A DNA stretch of 64,000 nt, taken from contig CAIJXT010000015.1 in assembly GCA_903824665.1 (NCBI GenBank), positions 62,001 through 126,000 on the forward strand, read 5' to 3'. Positions 35,878 through 46,064 of this stretch are shown piece by piece. The notes below the pieces were generated by a model. The model made no database searches. It saw nothing but the letters and a program-made list of their open reading frames with translations, and was not told the origin of the DNA. The stretch is from an uncultured Bacteroidota bacterium. Lineage in GTDB: Bacteria; Bacteroidota; Bacteroidia; Chitinophagales; Chitinophagaceae. How positions within the stretch are numbered: position 1 is the stretch's first letter; every line of letters begins with the position of its first letter. A program made the translations under genes and the position numbers.

Positions 35878-37647
35878 ATGCCTTACGACATTATGCAGCT
35901 AAATGATATGCTCATTCCTGAGCTTGTCGACGTAGCTGACACACTAAAAATTCAGAACGCAGGTACTTTAGACAAACAGGCTTTGGTGTACAAAATTCTT
36001 GACCAACAAGCCCTACTGGCGGCACCTGCAGCAGAAGAGCCAAAGAAGAAAAGAGGCCGCAAACCAAAAGAAGCAACAGAAGAAGTTACCGTACCGGAAG
36101 TTGTAGTTGCACCTGAAATAGTTGTTGAAGCACCAGCTGCTGCTGCACCTGCCGAAGAACTTCAGGACAAAAAAAGGCGCCAGCGCAAGCCCAAGGAGGA
36201 TATGCCCCCGATGGCGCGTCCGAAACCGAATCAGGGCCCTGTGCCAGATTGGGCTGAGCGTAAAAGTCTGGAGCCAAAGAAACCAACAGTTAGTCTTTTT
36301 AATAATAAGAATTCACAGCCGCCACCGGCAGCTCCGGAACCCGAAGCACCCAAGCAAGCTGAACCCACCGGCATAACAATGCCTGAACCGGAGTCTGCAG
36401 AAACAGCACAGGCTCCGCAACAAATACAACCAGAAGCTACAGAAACACCGAAACCAGAGCGCCCTGCACAACAGCCATTTAACAGGCCACAGCGCAGAGA
36501 ACCCCAGCAGCAAAGCACCTTCAATCTGGAGTTTGAAGGTATTGTAGCCAGCGAAGGCGTGCTGGAAATGATGCCTGATGGGTACGGCTTCCTGCGTAGC
36601 AGTGACTACAACTACTTGAGCTCTCCGGATGATATTTATGTATCTCCTTCACAGATAAAGCTCTTCGGGCTAAAAACCGGCGATACCGTAAAAGGCAATG
36701 TGCGCCCACCAAAAGAAGGTGAAAAATACTTTGCACTGCTGAAAGTGGAAAGCATAAACGGCAGACTACCTGATGAAATCCGCGATCGTGTTCCGTTCGA
36801 CTACCTTACACCACTTTTCCCTTTTGAGAAGCTGAGCCTTACCACTACCGGCAACAACTACAGCACCCGCATCATGGACCTCTTTACGCCTATAGGCAAG
36901 GGGCAACGCGGATTGATTGTAGCGCAGCCCAAAACAGGTAAGACCATGCTGCTGAAAGAAGTTGCAAATGCTATTGCAGCAAATCATCCGGAATGTTATC
37001 TGATGATAGTGCTGGTAGATGAGCGCCCTGAGGAAGTAACAGATATGCAGCGCAGTGTACGTGCCGAAGTAATTGCATCAACATTTGATGAACCTGCTGA
37101 CAAACACGTAAAAGTGTCTACAATAGCATTGCAGAAAGCAAAGCGACTAGTGGAAGTAGGTCATGACGTAGTAATACTGCTCGACTCTATAACCCGTCTG
37201 GCGCGTGCCCACAATACTGTTGCACCCGCAAGTGGCAAGGTGCTGAGTGGTGGTGTGGAGGCAAATGCAATGCAGAAGCCTAAACAGTTCTTTGGCGCAG
37301 CCCGTAAAATTGAAAATGGCGGCTCGCTCACCATTCTTGCAACAGCGCTGATAGATACCGGCTCTAAAATGGACGAGGTTATCTTTGAAGAATTCAAGGG
37401 TACCGGCAACATGGAACTGCAGCTGGATCGCAAGCTGGCCAACAAGCGTATCTACCCGGCTATTGATATCACGTCATCATCTACACGCCGCGATGACTTG
37501 CTGCTGGATAAAGATGTTCATAACAAGATGTGGCTGCTGCGCAATCATATCTCTGACATGAATACCGACGAAGCAATGCACTTCCTGCTACAGCAAATGC
37601 GTGGTACAAAGAGCAACGAAGAATTTCTGGCAACAATGAATAAATAG
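35878..37647 (+). CDS. rho: Transcription termination factor Rho, extended N-terminus
   Basis: A 589-aa hexameric RNA helicase that ends transcription. The order is a SAP-like helical start (residues 1-50, [15 protein letters not shown]), then a long low-complexity segment (about 55-210) rich in Pro, Glu, Ala and Lys with [14 protein letters not shown] basic motifs. The cold-shock RNA-binding domain follows ([20 protein letters not shown]), then the ATPase core with Walker [12 protein letters not shown] (Lys355) and [14 protein letters not shown]. Lys355 corresponds to Lys181 of E. coli, so the extension is about 170 residues. Confidence 0.96.
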   Translation: MPYDIMQLNDMLIPELVDVADTLKIQNAGTLDKQALVYKILDQQALLAAPAAEEPKKKRGRKPKEATEEVTVPEVVVAPEIVVEAPAAAAPAEELQDKKRRQRKPKEDMPPMARPKPNQGPVPDWAERKSLEPKKPTVSLFNNKNSQPPPAAPEPEAPKQAEPTGITMPEPESAETAQAPQQIQPEATETPKPERPAQQPFNRPQRREPQQQSTFNLEFEGIVASEGVLEMMPDGYGFLRSSDYNYLSSPDDIYVSPSQIKLFGLKTGDTVKGNVRPPKEGEKYFALLKVESINGRLPDEIRDRVPFDYLTPLFPFEKLSLTTTGNNYSTRIMDLFTPIGKGQRGLIVAQPKTGKTMLLKEVANAIAANHPECYLMIVLVDERPEEVTDMQRSVRAEVIASTFDEPADKHVKVSTIALQKAKRLVEVGHDVVILLDSITRLARAHNTVAPASGKVLSGGVEANAMQKPKQFFGAARKIENGGSLTILATALIDTGSKMDEVIFEEFKGTGNMELQLDRKLANKRIYPAIDITSSSTRRDDLLLDKDVHNKMWLLRNHISDMNTDEAMHFLLQQMRGTKSNEEFLATMNK

Positions 37648-37686
37648 AATGCTGCGATAGCCGCATTGGCTAAGCAACAAAATATC

Positions 37687-37734
37687 ATAAAAGTAAAGGG
37701 TGTCTCTTAGAACTGAGACACCCTTTACTTTTAT
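37687..37734. terminator. Bidirectional terminator between rho and the RND pump gene
   Basis: A perfect 20-bp stem (37687-37706 and 37715-37734) with the 8-base loop TTAGAACT. A and T runs flank the GGGTGTCTC core, so it works for both rho (rightward) and the convergent efflux operon (leftward, ending at 37750). Confidence 0.92.
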
Positions 37735-37749
37735 AAGCTTGCGCCGAAA

Positions 37750-40700
37750 CTACCTATCCAATGATTCGGTCATTTTTGTGCGTGTTTTGCGTACCCAGTC
37801 TTTCAACCTGAATGCCAGCAAACACATTGCAGGGACAACAATAAGCGTAAGCACAGTGGCAAAAAACAGACCATAGATCATAGTCCATGCCAGCGGAGCC
37901 CAGAATGCGTTACTATCGCCGCCAAAGAATATATCGGGTTTGAAGTGAGTAAGCAATCCGGCAAAATCAATATTAAGCCCAACAGCCAGCGGTATGAGAC
38001 CCAATATCGCTGCAGTAGCGGTAAGCAGTACCGGCGTCATACGGGTACGTCCTGCTTCTATTATCGCATCGTACGGTGCCATACCCTCTTCCAGCATCAG
38101 ATCCATAAACTCTACCAGCAATATACCATTACGTACCACTATACCCATAAGCGCTACAATACCGATACCACTCATTACCAGTGAGAATGTATTACCGGCG
38201 ATACTATACCCGAGGAACACACCTGTAACGCTGAATAACACCTCGCTCATAATAATTACAGTACGGCTGATAGAGTTGAACTGAAGTACAAGTATCAGGA
38301 TGATCAGTCCGAAGGCTATAAGCATCGCATTACCAAGGAAGCCCATTGTTTCAGCCTGCTCTTCCTGCTGGCCGCCCATTACTATGTTCACACCTGCAGG
38401 TATCGGGAAGTTGTTGAGCTCTGTTTGCACCGCAGCAACTACATCATTTTCCTGAAAGCCTGTCAGTACGTTGGATGATAGCGCAATGATACGTTTCTGA
38501 TCTTTACGCTTTACGCCGCCATAGGTAGATGAGTAGCGCACATCGGCAAAGGCGCTGACTGGCACTGTACGTATCATGCCACCCATACCCATATCCCTGT
38601 ATATCACCGGCATATTGCGTATTGCCTCTACATCTTTGCGCTGCTCTGACGAATACCTGAGGTAAATCGGATAATCATCGTTGGCATCGCGGAACCGTGA
38701 TACTTCCTTACCAAAAACAGCGGTACGCAATGCAGCAGCAACAGCATACGTACTGATGCTTTCATTGTTCATACGCTCTCTGTTCAGATCAAAAATGATC
38801 TCCGGTTTATCAGCCTGGAAGTCGCTGCGCAATTCCTCTACACCGGGCACCTCCTTCTTCTGCAAAAAGCTCTTCAACCGGTCTGATGTAGCGATCAGTG
38901 TATCCAGATTATCGCCAGTGATCTCAATAACTACAGGCTTGGGCAATGGTGGCCCACCCTGCTCTTTATCTACGGTTACTTCTGCTCCCGGATATTCCCT
39001 CACTACCTTTCTGATCGCGTCCAGGTACTTCTCAGAAGAGATGCCTTTACGTTTTGCAAACTCCACAAAAGCCACCGTTATCTTGCCTTTATTAGGGAAA
39101 TCTCCTATTTCGTTGGTAGTAGGATCTACAGCACCCACCGTAACATTTGAAATCACAGACTTTACTATTGGGTTCTTTTTGCCTGTCTTCAGGTCTATAT
39201 CCAGTGCCTTGTACACCTTTGTCTCCAGCTTCTGCAACACCGCATCCGTATGCTTCTGATCTGTACCGATAGGCATGTTCAGATACACATACACAAAGTT
39301 AGGATCGGCAGAAGGGAAGAATACAAAGGGAGGATTGCGTGCCGTATAGGTCATGATAGATACCGGAAACAAAACAATAGTAACCACCAGTATCGCTATC
39401 GGATATTTAAGCGCCCCCTTCAGCATACGTGTATACCAATCGCGGAATGCAGGCCACGCTTTGTTCTGGAACGCATGTATCCATTTTGACAGAATGAACT
39501 TCTCAAGCAGAATAAATAAGTAAATCACGACAACGAAATTGCCCATGCCGAATGCGCCACCCAGATAGCTTATAGCTGCTATGGCCAGAAACACAACCAG
39601 CATTGCTTTATCGCGGCGTCCGAATGTTTTGGGCGTACTCACATCATGATTCTCAGGCTTCATAAAACTCACCGCAAACACCGGATTGATGATATATGCC
39701 ACAGCCAACGATGCCAGCAGCGTGATGATGAGTGTAACGGGCAGGAAGAACATGAAGCTACCGATAACCCCTTTCCAGAATGCCAGTGGGATAAATGGTA
39801 TCAGCGTTGTAACTGTACCAGAAAGTACCGGCAGGAACACCTCTCCTGTAGCCAGCTTGGCGGCCTCTTTTATGCTTCGCTTACCATTGTCGAAAATACG
39901 GTGCGTATTCTCTATCACCACAATAGCGTCATCGACTACTATACCCAGCGCCAGCAGAAAGGAGAACAGTACTATCATATTCAGTGTGAAACCAATAGAC
40001 GGCAACACCATGAAGGCAATGGCACAAGAAAGTGGCACCGAGAGCGCCACAAACAACGCATTGGTTACGCCCATAAAGAACATCAGTATCAGTGTCACCA
40101 GTATAAAGCCGATGATTATGGTATTGATCAGATCGGTAAGTGTGCTTTTGGTAGACTCTGACTGGTCTCCGGTGATCACAATTTTAAGATCCTTGGGCAG
40201 GTCGTGCATCTGCATTTCCTTCATCAGTTCTTCAATCTTCTCAGAAGCTTCAATCAGGTTTGCACCGCTCGCCTTGATCACGTTCAGTGTGATCACATTC
40301 TGGCCATCCAGGCGGGCAAAACTCTTCTGCTCTACAAATGTGTCTATCACCACCGCAATGTCCTTCAGCAATATGCTCTTGCCCTGCTGATTCTTTACAA
40401 TGATGTCTCCAATCTCATGTCCGTTCTTGAATTCGTTCTTTACACTCAGTACACGCTTCTGATTGTTCATCGACACTTCACCCGCAGTCATAGAGATATT
40501 CTCACTGGCTACTGCACGGTCGATATCATCGAAGGTGAGGCCAGATGCCTGCATACGAAACAGGTCTACATTGATCTGGATCTCGCGCTCAGGTGCACCT
40601 ACCAGGTCTACACGCTTTATCTGCTTTACTGCCTCTATTTTGTCTTTAACTTTATCGGCATATTTCTTCAGCCTGTTCAGGTCATAGTTGCCTGATACGT

Positions 40701-41148
40701 TCACGTTCAGGATAGGAAACTCAGAAAAGTCAATATCCTTTACTTCCGGCTGAAAGGGAAGGTTCTGCGGCAGATCCTGCTTCGCTTTGTCAACTCCATC
40801 TTTCACATCCTGCTTCGCTTTGTCAACTTTTACATCGGTGTTGAACTCTACGATCACCACAGAATAGTCCTGAAACGAATTGCTGGTAACGCGCTTTACA
40901 CCGGTCAGGTTCTTTACCTGCTTTTCAATCGGTTTCGTCACCAGATTCTCCATGTTTTCAGGCGATGTTCCCGGATACACGGTCTGCACAATTATCTGTG
41001 GCAGCTTGATCTCCGGAAACTGCTCCTTGGGCAGATTCAGATAAGCCATCAGGCCCACAAAGGTGATGAGCACTGTAAGTAAGTATACCGCCGTGCGGTT
41101 GTCTATCGCCCAACTCGATAGTTTGAACTCTTTGAATTTATCTTTCAT
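37750..41148 (-). CDS. RND efflux transporter permease
   Basis: A 1132-aa inner-membrane proton-driven pump of the AcrB/HAE1 type. It has a first helix (AVYLLTVLITFVGLMAYLNL), then a periplasmic domain starting PKEQFPEIKLPQIIVQTVYP. The proton-relay motif LGIVVDDAIVVIENTHR lies in helix 4, with a second half beginning near PIAILVVTIVLFPV. Slightly longer than the usual 1030-1060 aa, partly through insertions around residues 500-560 and near 1080. It is the last gene of a tetR-tolC-adaptor-pump operon. Confidence 0.95.
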   Translation of the reverse strand: MKDKFKEFKLSSWAIDNRTAVYLLTVLITFVGLMAYLNLPKEQFPEIKLPQIIVQTVYPGTSPENMENLVTKPIEKQVKNLTGVKRVTSNSFQDYSVVIVEFNTDVKVDKAKQDVKDGVDKAKQDLPQNLPFQPEVKDIDFSEFPILNVNVSGNYDLNRLKKYADKVKDKIEAVKQIKRVDLVGAPEREIQINVDLFRMQASGLTFDDIDRAVASENISMTAGEVSMNNQKRVLSVKNEFKNGHEIGDIIVKNQQGKSILLKDIAVVIDTFVEQKSFARLDGQNVITLNVIKASGANLIEASEKIEELMKEMQMHDLPKDLKIVITGDQSESTKSTLTDLINTIIIGFILVTLILMFFMGVTNALFVALSVPLSCAIAFMVLPSIGFTLNMIVLFSFLLALGIVVDDAIVVIENTHRIFDNGKRSIKEAAKLATGEVFLPVLSGTVTTLIPFIPLAFWKGVIGSFMFFLPVTLIITLLASLAVAYIINPVFAVSFMKPENHDVSTPKTFGRRDKAMLVVFLAIAAISYLGGAFGMGNFVVVIYLFILLEKFILSKWIHAFQNKAWPAFRDWYTRMLKGALKYPIAILVVTIVLFPVSIMTYTARNPPFVFFPSADPNFVYVYLNMPIGTDQKHTDAVLQKLETKVYKALDIDLKTGKKNPIVKSVISNVTVGAVDPTTNEIGDFPNKGKITVAFVEFAKRKGISSEKYLDAIRKVVREYPGAEVTVDKEQGGPPLPKPVVIEITGDNLDTLIATSDRLKSFLQKKEVPGVEELRSDFQADKPEIIFDLNRERMNNESISTYAVAAALRTAVFGKEVSRFRDANDDYPIYLRYSSEQRKDVEAIRNMPVIYRDMGMGGMIRTVPVSAFADVRYSSTYGGVKRKDQKRIIALSSNVLTGFQENDVVAAVQTELNNFPIPAGVNIVMGGQQEEQAETMGFLGNAMLIAFGLIILILVLQFNSISRTVIIMSEVLFSVTGVFLGYSIAGNTFSLVMSGIGIVALMGIVVRNGILLVEFMDLMLEEGMAPYDAIIEAGRTRMTPVLLTATAAILGLIPLAVGLNIDFAGLLTHFKPDIFFGGDSNAFWAPLAWTMIYGLFFATVLTLIVVPAMCLLAFRLKDWVRKTRTKMTESLDR

Positions 41149-41295
41149 TTTATTTTTGTTGTGCTGCTATGAATATTATTATGCAAACCGGTCGCACATT
41201 GGCTCCTGTACACACCACGTCCTGCTACGATTACGTACAGACGAAGCCCCATCCCACACTCTTCCTAAGCTATGCTACCTTTTTTACCTGTAGTC

Positions 41296-42384
41296 CTATT
41301 GTATGTTAATTGCTTCGCCCTCATCCAGATCCTGATAACCAGCAATGATCACTTTGTCGCCTGGCTCCAGACCATTCAATACTTCTACCTGACCATTGGC
41401 ATTGCGGCCTGTGGCGATCATTTTCAGTCGTGCGGTGGTACCATTTGCTACATAAACCATTTCGCCTTCAGCGGTTTTCTGTATTACTGATACTGGCACA
41501 ACCAGTGCTTTGGGATTAGAATAGTTTGCGATCTTCAATATGCACGACATATTGGGGTGCAGCTTGCTGGTGTTGTCCAGCTTGATCTGCACCAGGAAAG
41601 AGCGTGACAACGGATCAACAGCCTTCGACACAAACGACACCTTTGTTTTGATAGAATCCTTTGTATCTGTAAAAATCAGCGTAGCAGGGTCACCTACTTT
41701 TACCTTGCCTATGTAGTTCTCACCCAGGTTGGCCTCAGCCTTCAACTTGTTGGTGTTCACTACCCTGATAAAGCCCATCGCCGACTGGTCGCCTACTTTC
41801 AGTGATACCATATCTACCGTGCCGCTTATTGGCGATATAACATTGTACAGGTCTTTGCCTGCCTGAGCCACCGCTTTCTGTTTTACCAGATTTTCATACT
41901 GTGTCTTTGCTGACATCAGTTGCACTTCGGTACCTATGTTTTGCTCCCACAGTTTCTGCTGTTTTTCATACAGTGCTTTGGCCAGTTCTATCTGTGGCTC
42001 CATTGCATTGATTTGCTGCTGAGCAATTGCAGCATCCAGCGTGGCCAATACCTGTCCCTGGCGAACCTGCTGCCCTACCTGTACCAATACACGGTTTACT
42101 GTGCCCATGGTACGCGCTGTTGCGTTTACCACTTCGTCACCATTTATCTGCGACTGCACTTCTATGAATGCGTTGAAAACTGTTGGCTGCACTTCCATCA
42201 CAGATACAGCTGTTACCCTGCCGCCGGCAGTGTCTTTGCTGCCTGCTTCCAGTGCTTTGATCTTGATCTCTATCTCGCCGCGTTGTTTTTTCAGCGACGC
42301 CAGCTCTGCTGCAGGGTCTTTGGTGCCGCCGCCGCATGATGCGAATATGATTGCCGGAATAAGTAATAAATAAGAACGTTTCAT
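41296..42384 (-). CDS. RND efflux periplasmic adaptor (membrane fusion protein)
   Basis: A 362-aa lipoprotein: the signal MKRSYLLLIPAIIFASCGGG has Cys17 as the lipidation site. A short coiled coil (ELASLKKQRGEIEIKIKALE) precedes the lipoyl-like half-motif QVGQQVRQGQVLATLDAAIA. An alpha-hairpin follows (residues 120-165), then the matching lipoyl half VISPISGTVDMVSLKVGDQ and beta-barrel strands. It bridges pump and outer-membrane channel. It is separated from tolC by 76 bp and from the pump gene by 147 bp, all leftward. Confidence 0.93.
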   Translation of the reverse strand: MKRSYLLLIPAIIFASCGGGTKDPAAELASLKKQRGEIEIKIKALEAGSKDTAGGRVTAVSVMEVQPTVFNAFIEVQSQINGDEVVNATARTMGTVNRVLVQVGQQVRQGQVLATLDAAIAQQQINAMEPQIELAKALYEKQQKLWEQNIGTEVQLMSAKTQYENLVKQKAVAQAGKDLYNVISPISGTVDMVSLKVGDQSAMGFIRVVNTNKLKAEANLGENYIGKVKVGDPATLIFTDTKDSIKTKVSFVSKAVDPLSRSFLVQIKLDNTSKLHPNMSCILKIANYSNPKALVVPVSVIQKTAEGEMVYVANGTTARLKMIATGRNANGQVEVLNGLEPGDKVIIAGYQDLDEGEAINIQ

Positions 42385-42460
42385 TTTATATAGTGTGTTT
42401 GTTTGATGCTGATAATTAGATTTTATTTCCTTTTTGTTGATTGCCGGTTGGTGCTGTTGT

Positions 42461-43813
42461 TTACTTCAGCAGGCCAAGCGCTTTTTTAAGATCTGCCTCT
42501 GCGTTGATCACATCCAGCAAAGCCATAAAGTAGTTGTTCTGTGCTCTCAGCAGATCGGTCTGTGCGGTGGTCACTTCCAGATTGCTGCCCACACCTGCTT
42601 TGTATTTTTTCTGTGCCAGATCCAGTACACTGTTAGACAATTCAAGATTGCGTTTCTGACTTTGAACCTGCAGCATTGAGTTTTTCAGTGTAGTACGCGA
42701 TGTAGACGCCTGGAAATCGATGCTCTTCTTCAGATTATCAATGTTGTTTTTTGTTTTTTCAATATTTAGCCTTGCTTCGCGCACCTGATGCTGACGGGCA
42801 AAACCATTGAATATCGGCGCGTTGATAGAAACACCCAGTACCGAACTTGGAGCATACCAATCAGTGTTAAACAGATTGTTGAACCGTGTGTGACCGTAAT
42901 TGTCACCATATGCCCAGAAACCGCTCACAGATGGTATAGCAGATAACTTGTATCGTTTCAGATCAAATTCATTGAGCTTCAGTGCAGTCTGGAGAACCGC
43001 ATACTCAGGTACGCGCTCATAATTTTCTTTCTCTGCAATCAGTGTTGCATTCGATTGCCACGACTTCTCTACACTGGTATCTGTAAGTACTATTGGTGTA
43101 TTGATATCCATACCCAGATTGTACTTCAGCACCTGCTCTGCTACTACCAGCATATTGCTCACCTTCATGCTGTCGGTAGCCAGATTGTTGATCTGTACGC
43201 TTGTACGATCAACATCTATTTTCTCCGCAAAACCCGCATTACGCGTCTTTACCAGATCGCCTTCCATACTTCTGGCGAGTGTCAAAGAGGTTTTTATGAT
43301 TTCATATTGCTTGTACGCTATCACCAGCGAGTTGTATGCTTTGTATACGTTGTAGCGTACATTCTCTGCCGTAATCTGCTCCGATTGTTTGGCCATTTCT
43401 ACAATCGTGTTGCGCGCCTGCAATGCTACGATCACACTACCATCAAACAGCAGTTGCGATGTGGTGATTGCCGCAGATGCCGCATAAGGCAATGAAAACG
43501 AGATAGGCACTATTGTTCCCTTTGGCGGTGTCACACCACCACTCGGGAATGTACTGGCATCTATAAATTGTGCCGGTATGATATAGGAGTAAGAGAAGTC
43601 GCCCTTACCGTTGATATGCGGCAATGCTGCCGCTGTAGTTTGCTTTACTTTTGCCTCCTGTATCAGCATATCCAGGTGCGCATTCTTTACAGCATTATTA
43701 TTCCTCAGCGCATAGGCGATACAATCGTCCAGGCTCAGCTTCACCGGCTGCTGCGCTCCGGCATCGGCTGTCGCTATTATTATACTGATCAGTGCTAAAA
43801 CTATTTTTCTCAT
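42461..43813 (-). CDS. TolC-family outer membrane efflux protein
   Basis: A 450-aa protein with signal peptide (MRKIVLALISIIIATADAGA, cleavage before QQPVKLSL). It starts with LDDCIAYALRNNNAVKNAHL, the typical first TolC repeat, followed by long heptad-rich helices and a second-half repeat ending LDVINAEADLKKALGLLK. It forms the trimeric exit duct of the pump. The start overlaps the tetR stop by 4 bp. Confidence 0.94.
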   Translation of the reverse strand: MRKIVLALISIIIATADAGAQQPVKLSLDDCIAYALRNNNAVKNAHLDMLIQEAKVKQTTAAALPHINGKGDFSYSYIIPAQFIDASTFPSGGVTPPKGTIVPISFSLPYAASAAITTSQLLFDGSVIVALQARNTIVEMAKQSEQITAENVRYNVYKAYNSLVIAYKQYEIIKTSLTLARSMEGDLVKTRNAGFAEKIDVDRTSVQINNLATDSMKVSNMLVVAEQVLKYNLGMDINTPIVLTDTSVEKSWQSNATLIAEKENYERVPEYAVLQTALKLNEFDLKRYKLSAIPSVSGFWAYGDNYGHTRFNNLFNTDWYAPSSVLGVSINAPIFNGFARQHQVREARLNIEKTKNNIDNLKKSIDFQASTSRTTLKNSMLQVQSQKRNLELSNSVLDLAQKKYKAGVGSNLEVTTAQTDLLRAQNNYFMALLDVINAEADLKKALGLLK

Positions 43814-44439
43814 ATTATTGCGGTTGCGTGCTTTAAATACTTTTCTTTATATGTTACGTATTGTTGTATCCCTTTTTGTGTCATGATCCCGTACATGAAG
43901 TGTTCTCCTATTTCGAGCGCTACACTCATCAGGTTCGTACGGTCATTTACCATCAGCGTGGGTTGCAATGCCAGCAGCGATGTTTCTATGCGGTAGCGTG
44001 CCAGCAGGTCGGCATTCAGATCGGGCCGGTACAGGCCTTCCTTTATACCCTGCAGTATGTTATCCCGCACCATCACCACATCACGCTCCATCAGCAGGTC
44101 TCTGAACTTTTTGTACGCCTCCGGAAAAAACCGCTGCATCTCAAACATGGCCATCGGATTGATCCGTTTATACAGCCCATCAAAAAAGGCAAGTATTCTT
44201 ACCATAGCTTCAATGGCGTTTTCCGCATCTTCCAGCACACATGCACAATTTTCTGTTGTGTTGTGCTTGTACCAGGTCACCGACTCATTCACTACTTCCT
44301 GCTTGTTGGCAAAATGCTGATAAAGCGTTTTTTTGGAAATCCCGGCCCTTCGTGCAATGTCATCCATGGTTATAGACTTAAAGCCATACTGGCCAAAAAG
44401 CTCTATAGAACATGACAATATTTTCTCCAATGGTTCCAT
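43810..44439 (-). CDS. TetR/AcrR-family transcriptional regulator
   Basis: A 209-aa repressor. The N-terminal helix-turn-helix is ILSCSIELFGQYGFKSITMD followed by DIARRAGISKKTLYQHFANK; the rest is an all-helical ligand domain. It is the first gene of the efflux operon and overlaps tolC by 4 bp, so it probably represses its own operon. An inverted repeat lies across its promoter (next entry). Confidence 0.94.
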   Translation of the reverse strand: MEPLEKILSCSIELFGQYGFKSITMDDIARRAGISKKTLYQHFANKQEVVNESVTWYKHNTTENCACVLEDAENAIEAMVRILAFFDGLYKRINPMAMFEMQRFFPEAYKKFRDLLMERDVVMVRDNILQGIKEGLYRPDLNADLLARYRIETSLLALQPTLMVNDRTNLMSVALEIGEHFMYGIMTQKGIQQYVTYKEKYLKHATAII

Positions 44440-44449
44440 AATTACGGCG

Positions 44450-44488
44450 CAAAACTATGGAAACTATTTTTACAGAAAACGTTTCCAT
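44450..44488 (-). promoter_or_regulatory. Promoter and TetR operator of the efflux operon
   Basis: The arms ATGGAAAC (44457-44464) and GTTTCCAT (44481-44488) form an 8-bp inverted repeat with a 16-base spacer. Read leftward, a -7 element TAGTTTTG (44457-44450) overlaps one arm, and T-rich sequence (GTTTTC) at -33 overlaps the other. Transcription would start within a few bases of the tetR ATG (44439). Binding at the dyad would block the core promoter. Confidence 0.55.
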
Positions 44489-44740
44489 TGTATTTTATGT
44501 TTTTATTGGCATATCAATGGAACCAATATTGTGTTGCAAAAGTAGAACGGACTATTTGATTGGCGACTTTTGAATGTGAAATTGTGGATATCTTTTTCAA
44601 TACACTTATACCCAATATAATATAAATTGAAAAGCACCTGCTCCTACAAGCTATTGGGCGGCAGGTATCGGAAATTGATAAGTTGCAGGATACCCGTTCG
44701 GTATTCGAAAATGGTTAAAGGATGATAAATTTGAAACAGA
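44489..44740. other. Intergenic sequence upstream of the efflux operon
   Basis: AT-rich sequence between the tetR promoter and the 3' end of the deacetylase gene. A second half-site ATGGAACC (44517-44524) mirrors GGTTCCAT inside the start of tetR. No gene or terminator is evident. Confidence 0.4.
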
Positions 44741-46048
44741 TCAGCGACTGGCCTTATTGTGCACAAACAGCTCATAAGCCTGCCGCCAGCCCCGCCACTC
44801 CTCGTCTGTACCGAGCGAGAAATTGTGAAATACTGTTATTAGCAGGCTGCCCGTTTGCTCCAGCAGCCTGGTCATGGCTTGCAGCTGTTCAAAAGCCTGC
44901 ATCGTACTGAGCCCCATCTCGTAGTGAGCGGTGGTATCCATGAAGCAAAAGGGGAAAATGCGCAAAGCCGTCACCGATTCCCGCTCCAGATCGTACCACA
45001 AAAACGAATTGCCGGTACCGGCCCTGAACCCCAGGTGGGTACCATAGCCCATGGTGTAGTCTTCGGCAATATTGTTGGCCAGAAGCATGCGGTAAGTGCC
45101 CGGCATTGTCGCTTTTATGTAGTGCTGTCGCGACACGCTGGTGGTGCAGCCAGCTACTTTTTCCAGCATGGCTTTCTCGCGTTGCAGCACATCATCGGCG
45201 GCAGAGTAGTAAGACGGATGTATACCAATATGACCTTCCTTCACCAGATTTTTGATTACCCGCACCATTGCCGGATGAAGAGGATGTATATTTTTGTCGA
45301 ACCGCGTAGTGCGCTCTGCCGACAATACAAAATACAATGGCACCACCCCGTAAGCCTTGTGTACCTGACGCATCCACCTGAATGCGTCATACGGGTCTTT
45401 TTTCTTCTTACGCAGCACCTGCGTGCGCAGGCTTATCTGCTTCAGATCTACTCTCATCAGCGCACGTGCATAAGCACCCGCTATGCGCCTGAATCCCTTG
45501 TGCAACAGCGAATAAGCCATGTCTATATCATACGTAGGTCTGAACCTGAACGGCTGCCGGGCGATGTTTATACCAAAGGCATCCTGCAGGTGCAACCGCA
45601 GCGCCTCAATCCATTCGTCCACAATGGGCCGCTGCAACCAGCCGTTTTTATGTAGTATGCTGTTGGTGGCCGGGTATCTGCCATGCTTGTCGGGCGTATA
45701 CGCATAGTACTCTTCGTACCGCGTTATAAGGTAAAAAACAGCCGAGAAAATATCAAAAGGCAATGAATAATTGGTTGCCGCATCGGCATAGATGGTAGGT
45801 AGCTCGTCCCACTCCCCACGGGGTGGTGCTGCCACCTGCACACCTTTTTCGGTCATCAGACTGGCCCGGGGTACTGATACACTATTCACAAACACCTGCC
45901 CGTACGATATCAGGTAACGTGCATCGGCTACAGCTTCCTTTTCCTTCTCCAAACGGTACTTTAGTTGCAGTCTTTCGCCCAGCACCCATGCTACTACATA
46001 CTGCAGACGTGGGCTGATAACAGGGCTATATACAACTACAGTATCCAT
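44741..46048 (-). CDS. Polysaccharide deacetylase-family protein
   Basis: A 435-aa protein. The N-terminal half (YSPVISPRLQYVVAWVLGER, then VFYLITRYEEYYAYTPDKHG) matches the DUF7033-type domain found ahead of NodB-like deacetylases in Bacteroidota. The second half has the barrel start FRFRPTYDIDMAYSLLHKGF (TxDxD), then GHIGIHPSYYSAADD with the HPS-type metal ligand pair. Such enzymes act on N-acetyl groups of surface or capsular glycans. No signal peptide is seen, so it is probably cytosolic. It lies 16 bp after lutB. Confidence 0.85.
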   Translation of the reverse strand: MDTVVVYSPVISPRLQYVVAWVLGERLQLKYRLEKEKEAVADARYLISYGQVFVNSVSVPRASLMTEKGVQVAAPPRGEWDELPTIYADAATNYSLPFDIFSAVFYLITRYEEYYAYTPDKHGRYPATNSILHKNGWLQRPIVDEWIEALRLHLQDAFGINIARQPFRFRPTYDIDMAYSLLHKGFRRIAGAYARALMRVDLKQISLRTQVLRKKKKDPYDAFRWMRQVHKAYGVVPLYFVLSAERTTRFDKNIHPLHPAMVRVIKNLVKEGHIGIHPSYYSAADDVLQREKAMLEKVAGCTTSVSRQHYIKATMPGTYRMLLANNIAEDYTMGYGTHLGFRAGTGNSFLWYDLERESVTALRIFPFCFMDTTAHYEMGLSTMQAFEQLQAMTRLLEQTGSLLITVFHNFSLGTDEEWRGWRQAYELFVHNKASR

Positions 46049-46064
46049 TCAGGGTGTATCATTT

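Noticed and set aside
39646..40695. Several rightward open frames over the RND pump gene
   Set aside because: All are antisense to the 1132-aa pump, with no motifs; the pump frame is continuous and carries the proton-relay motif.
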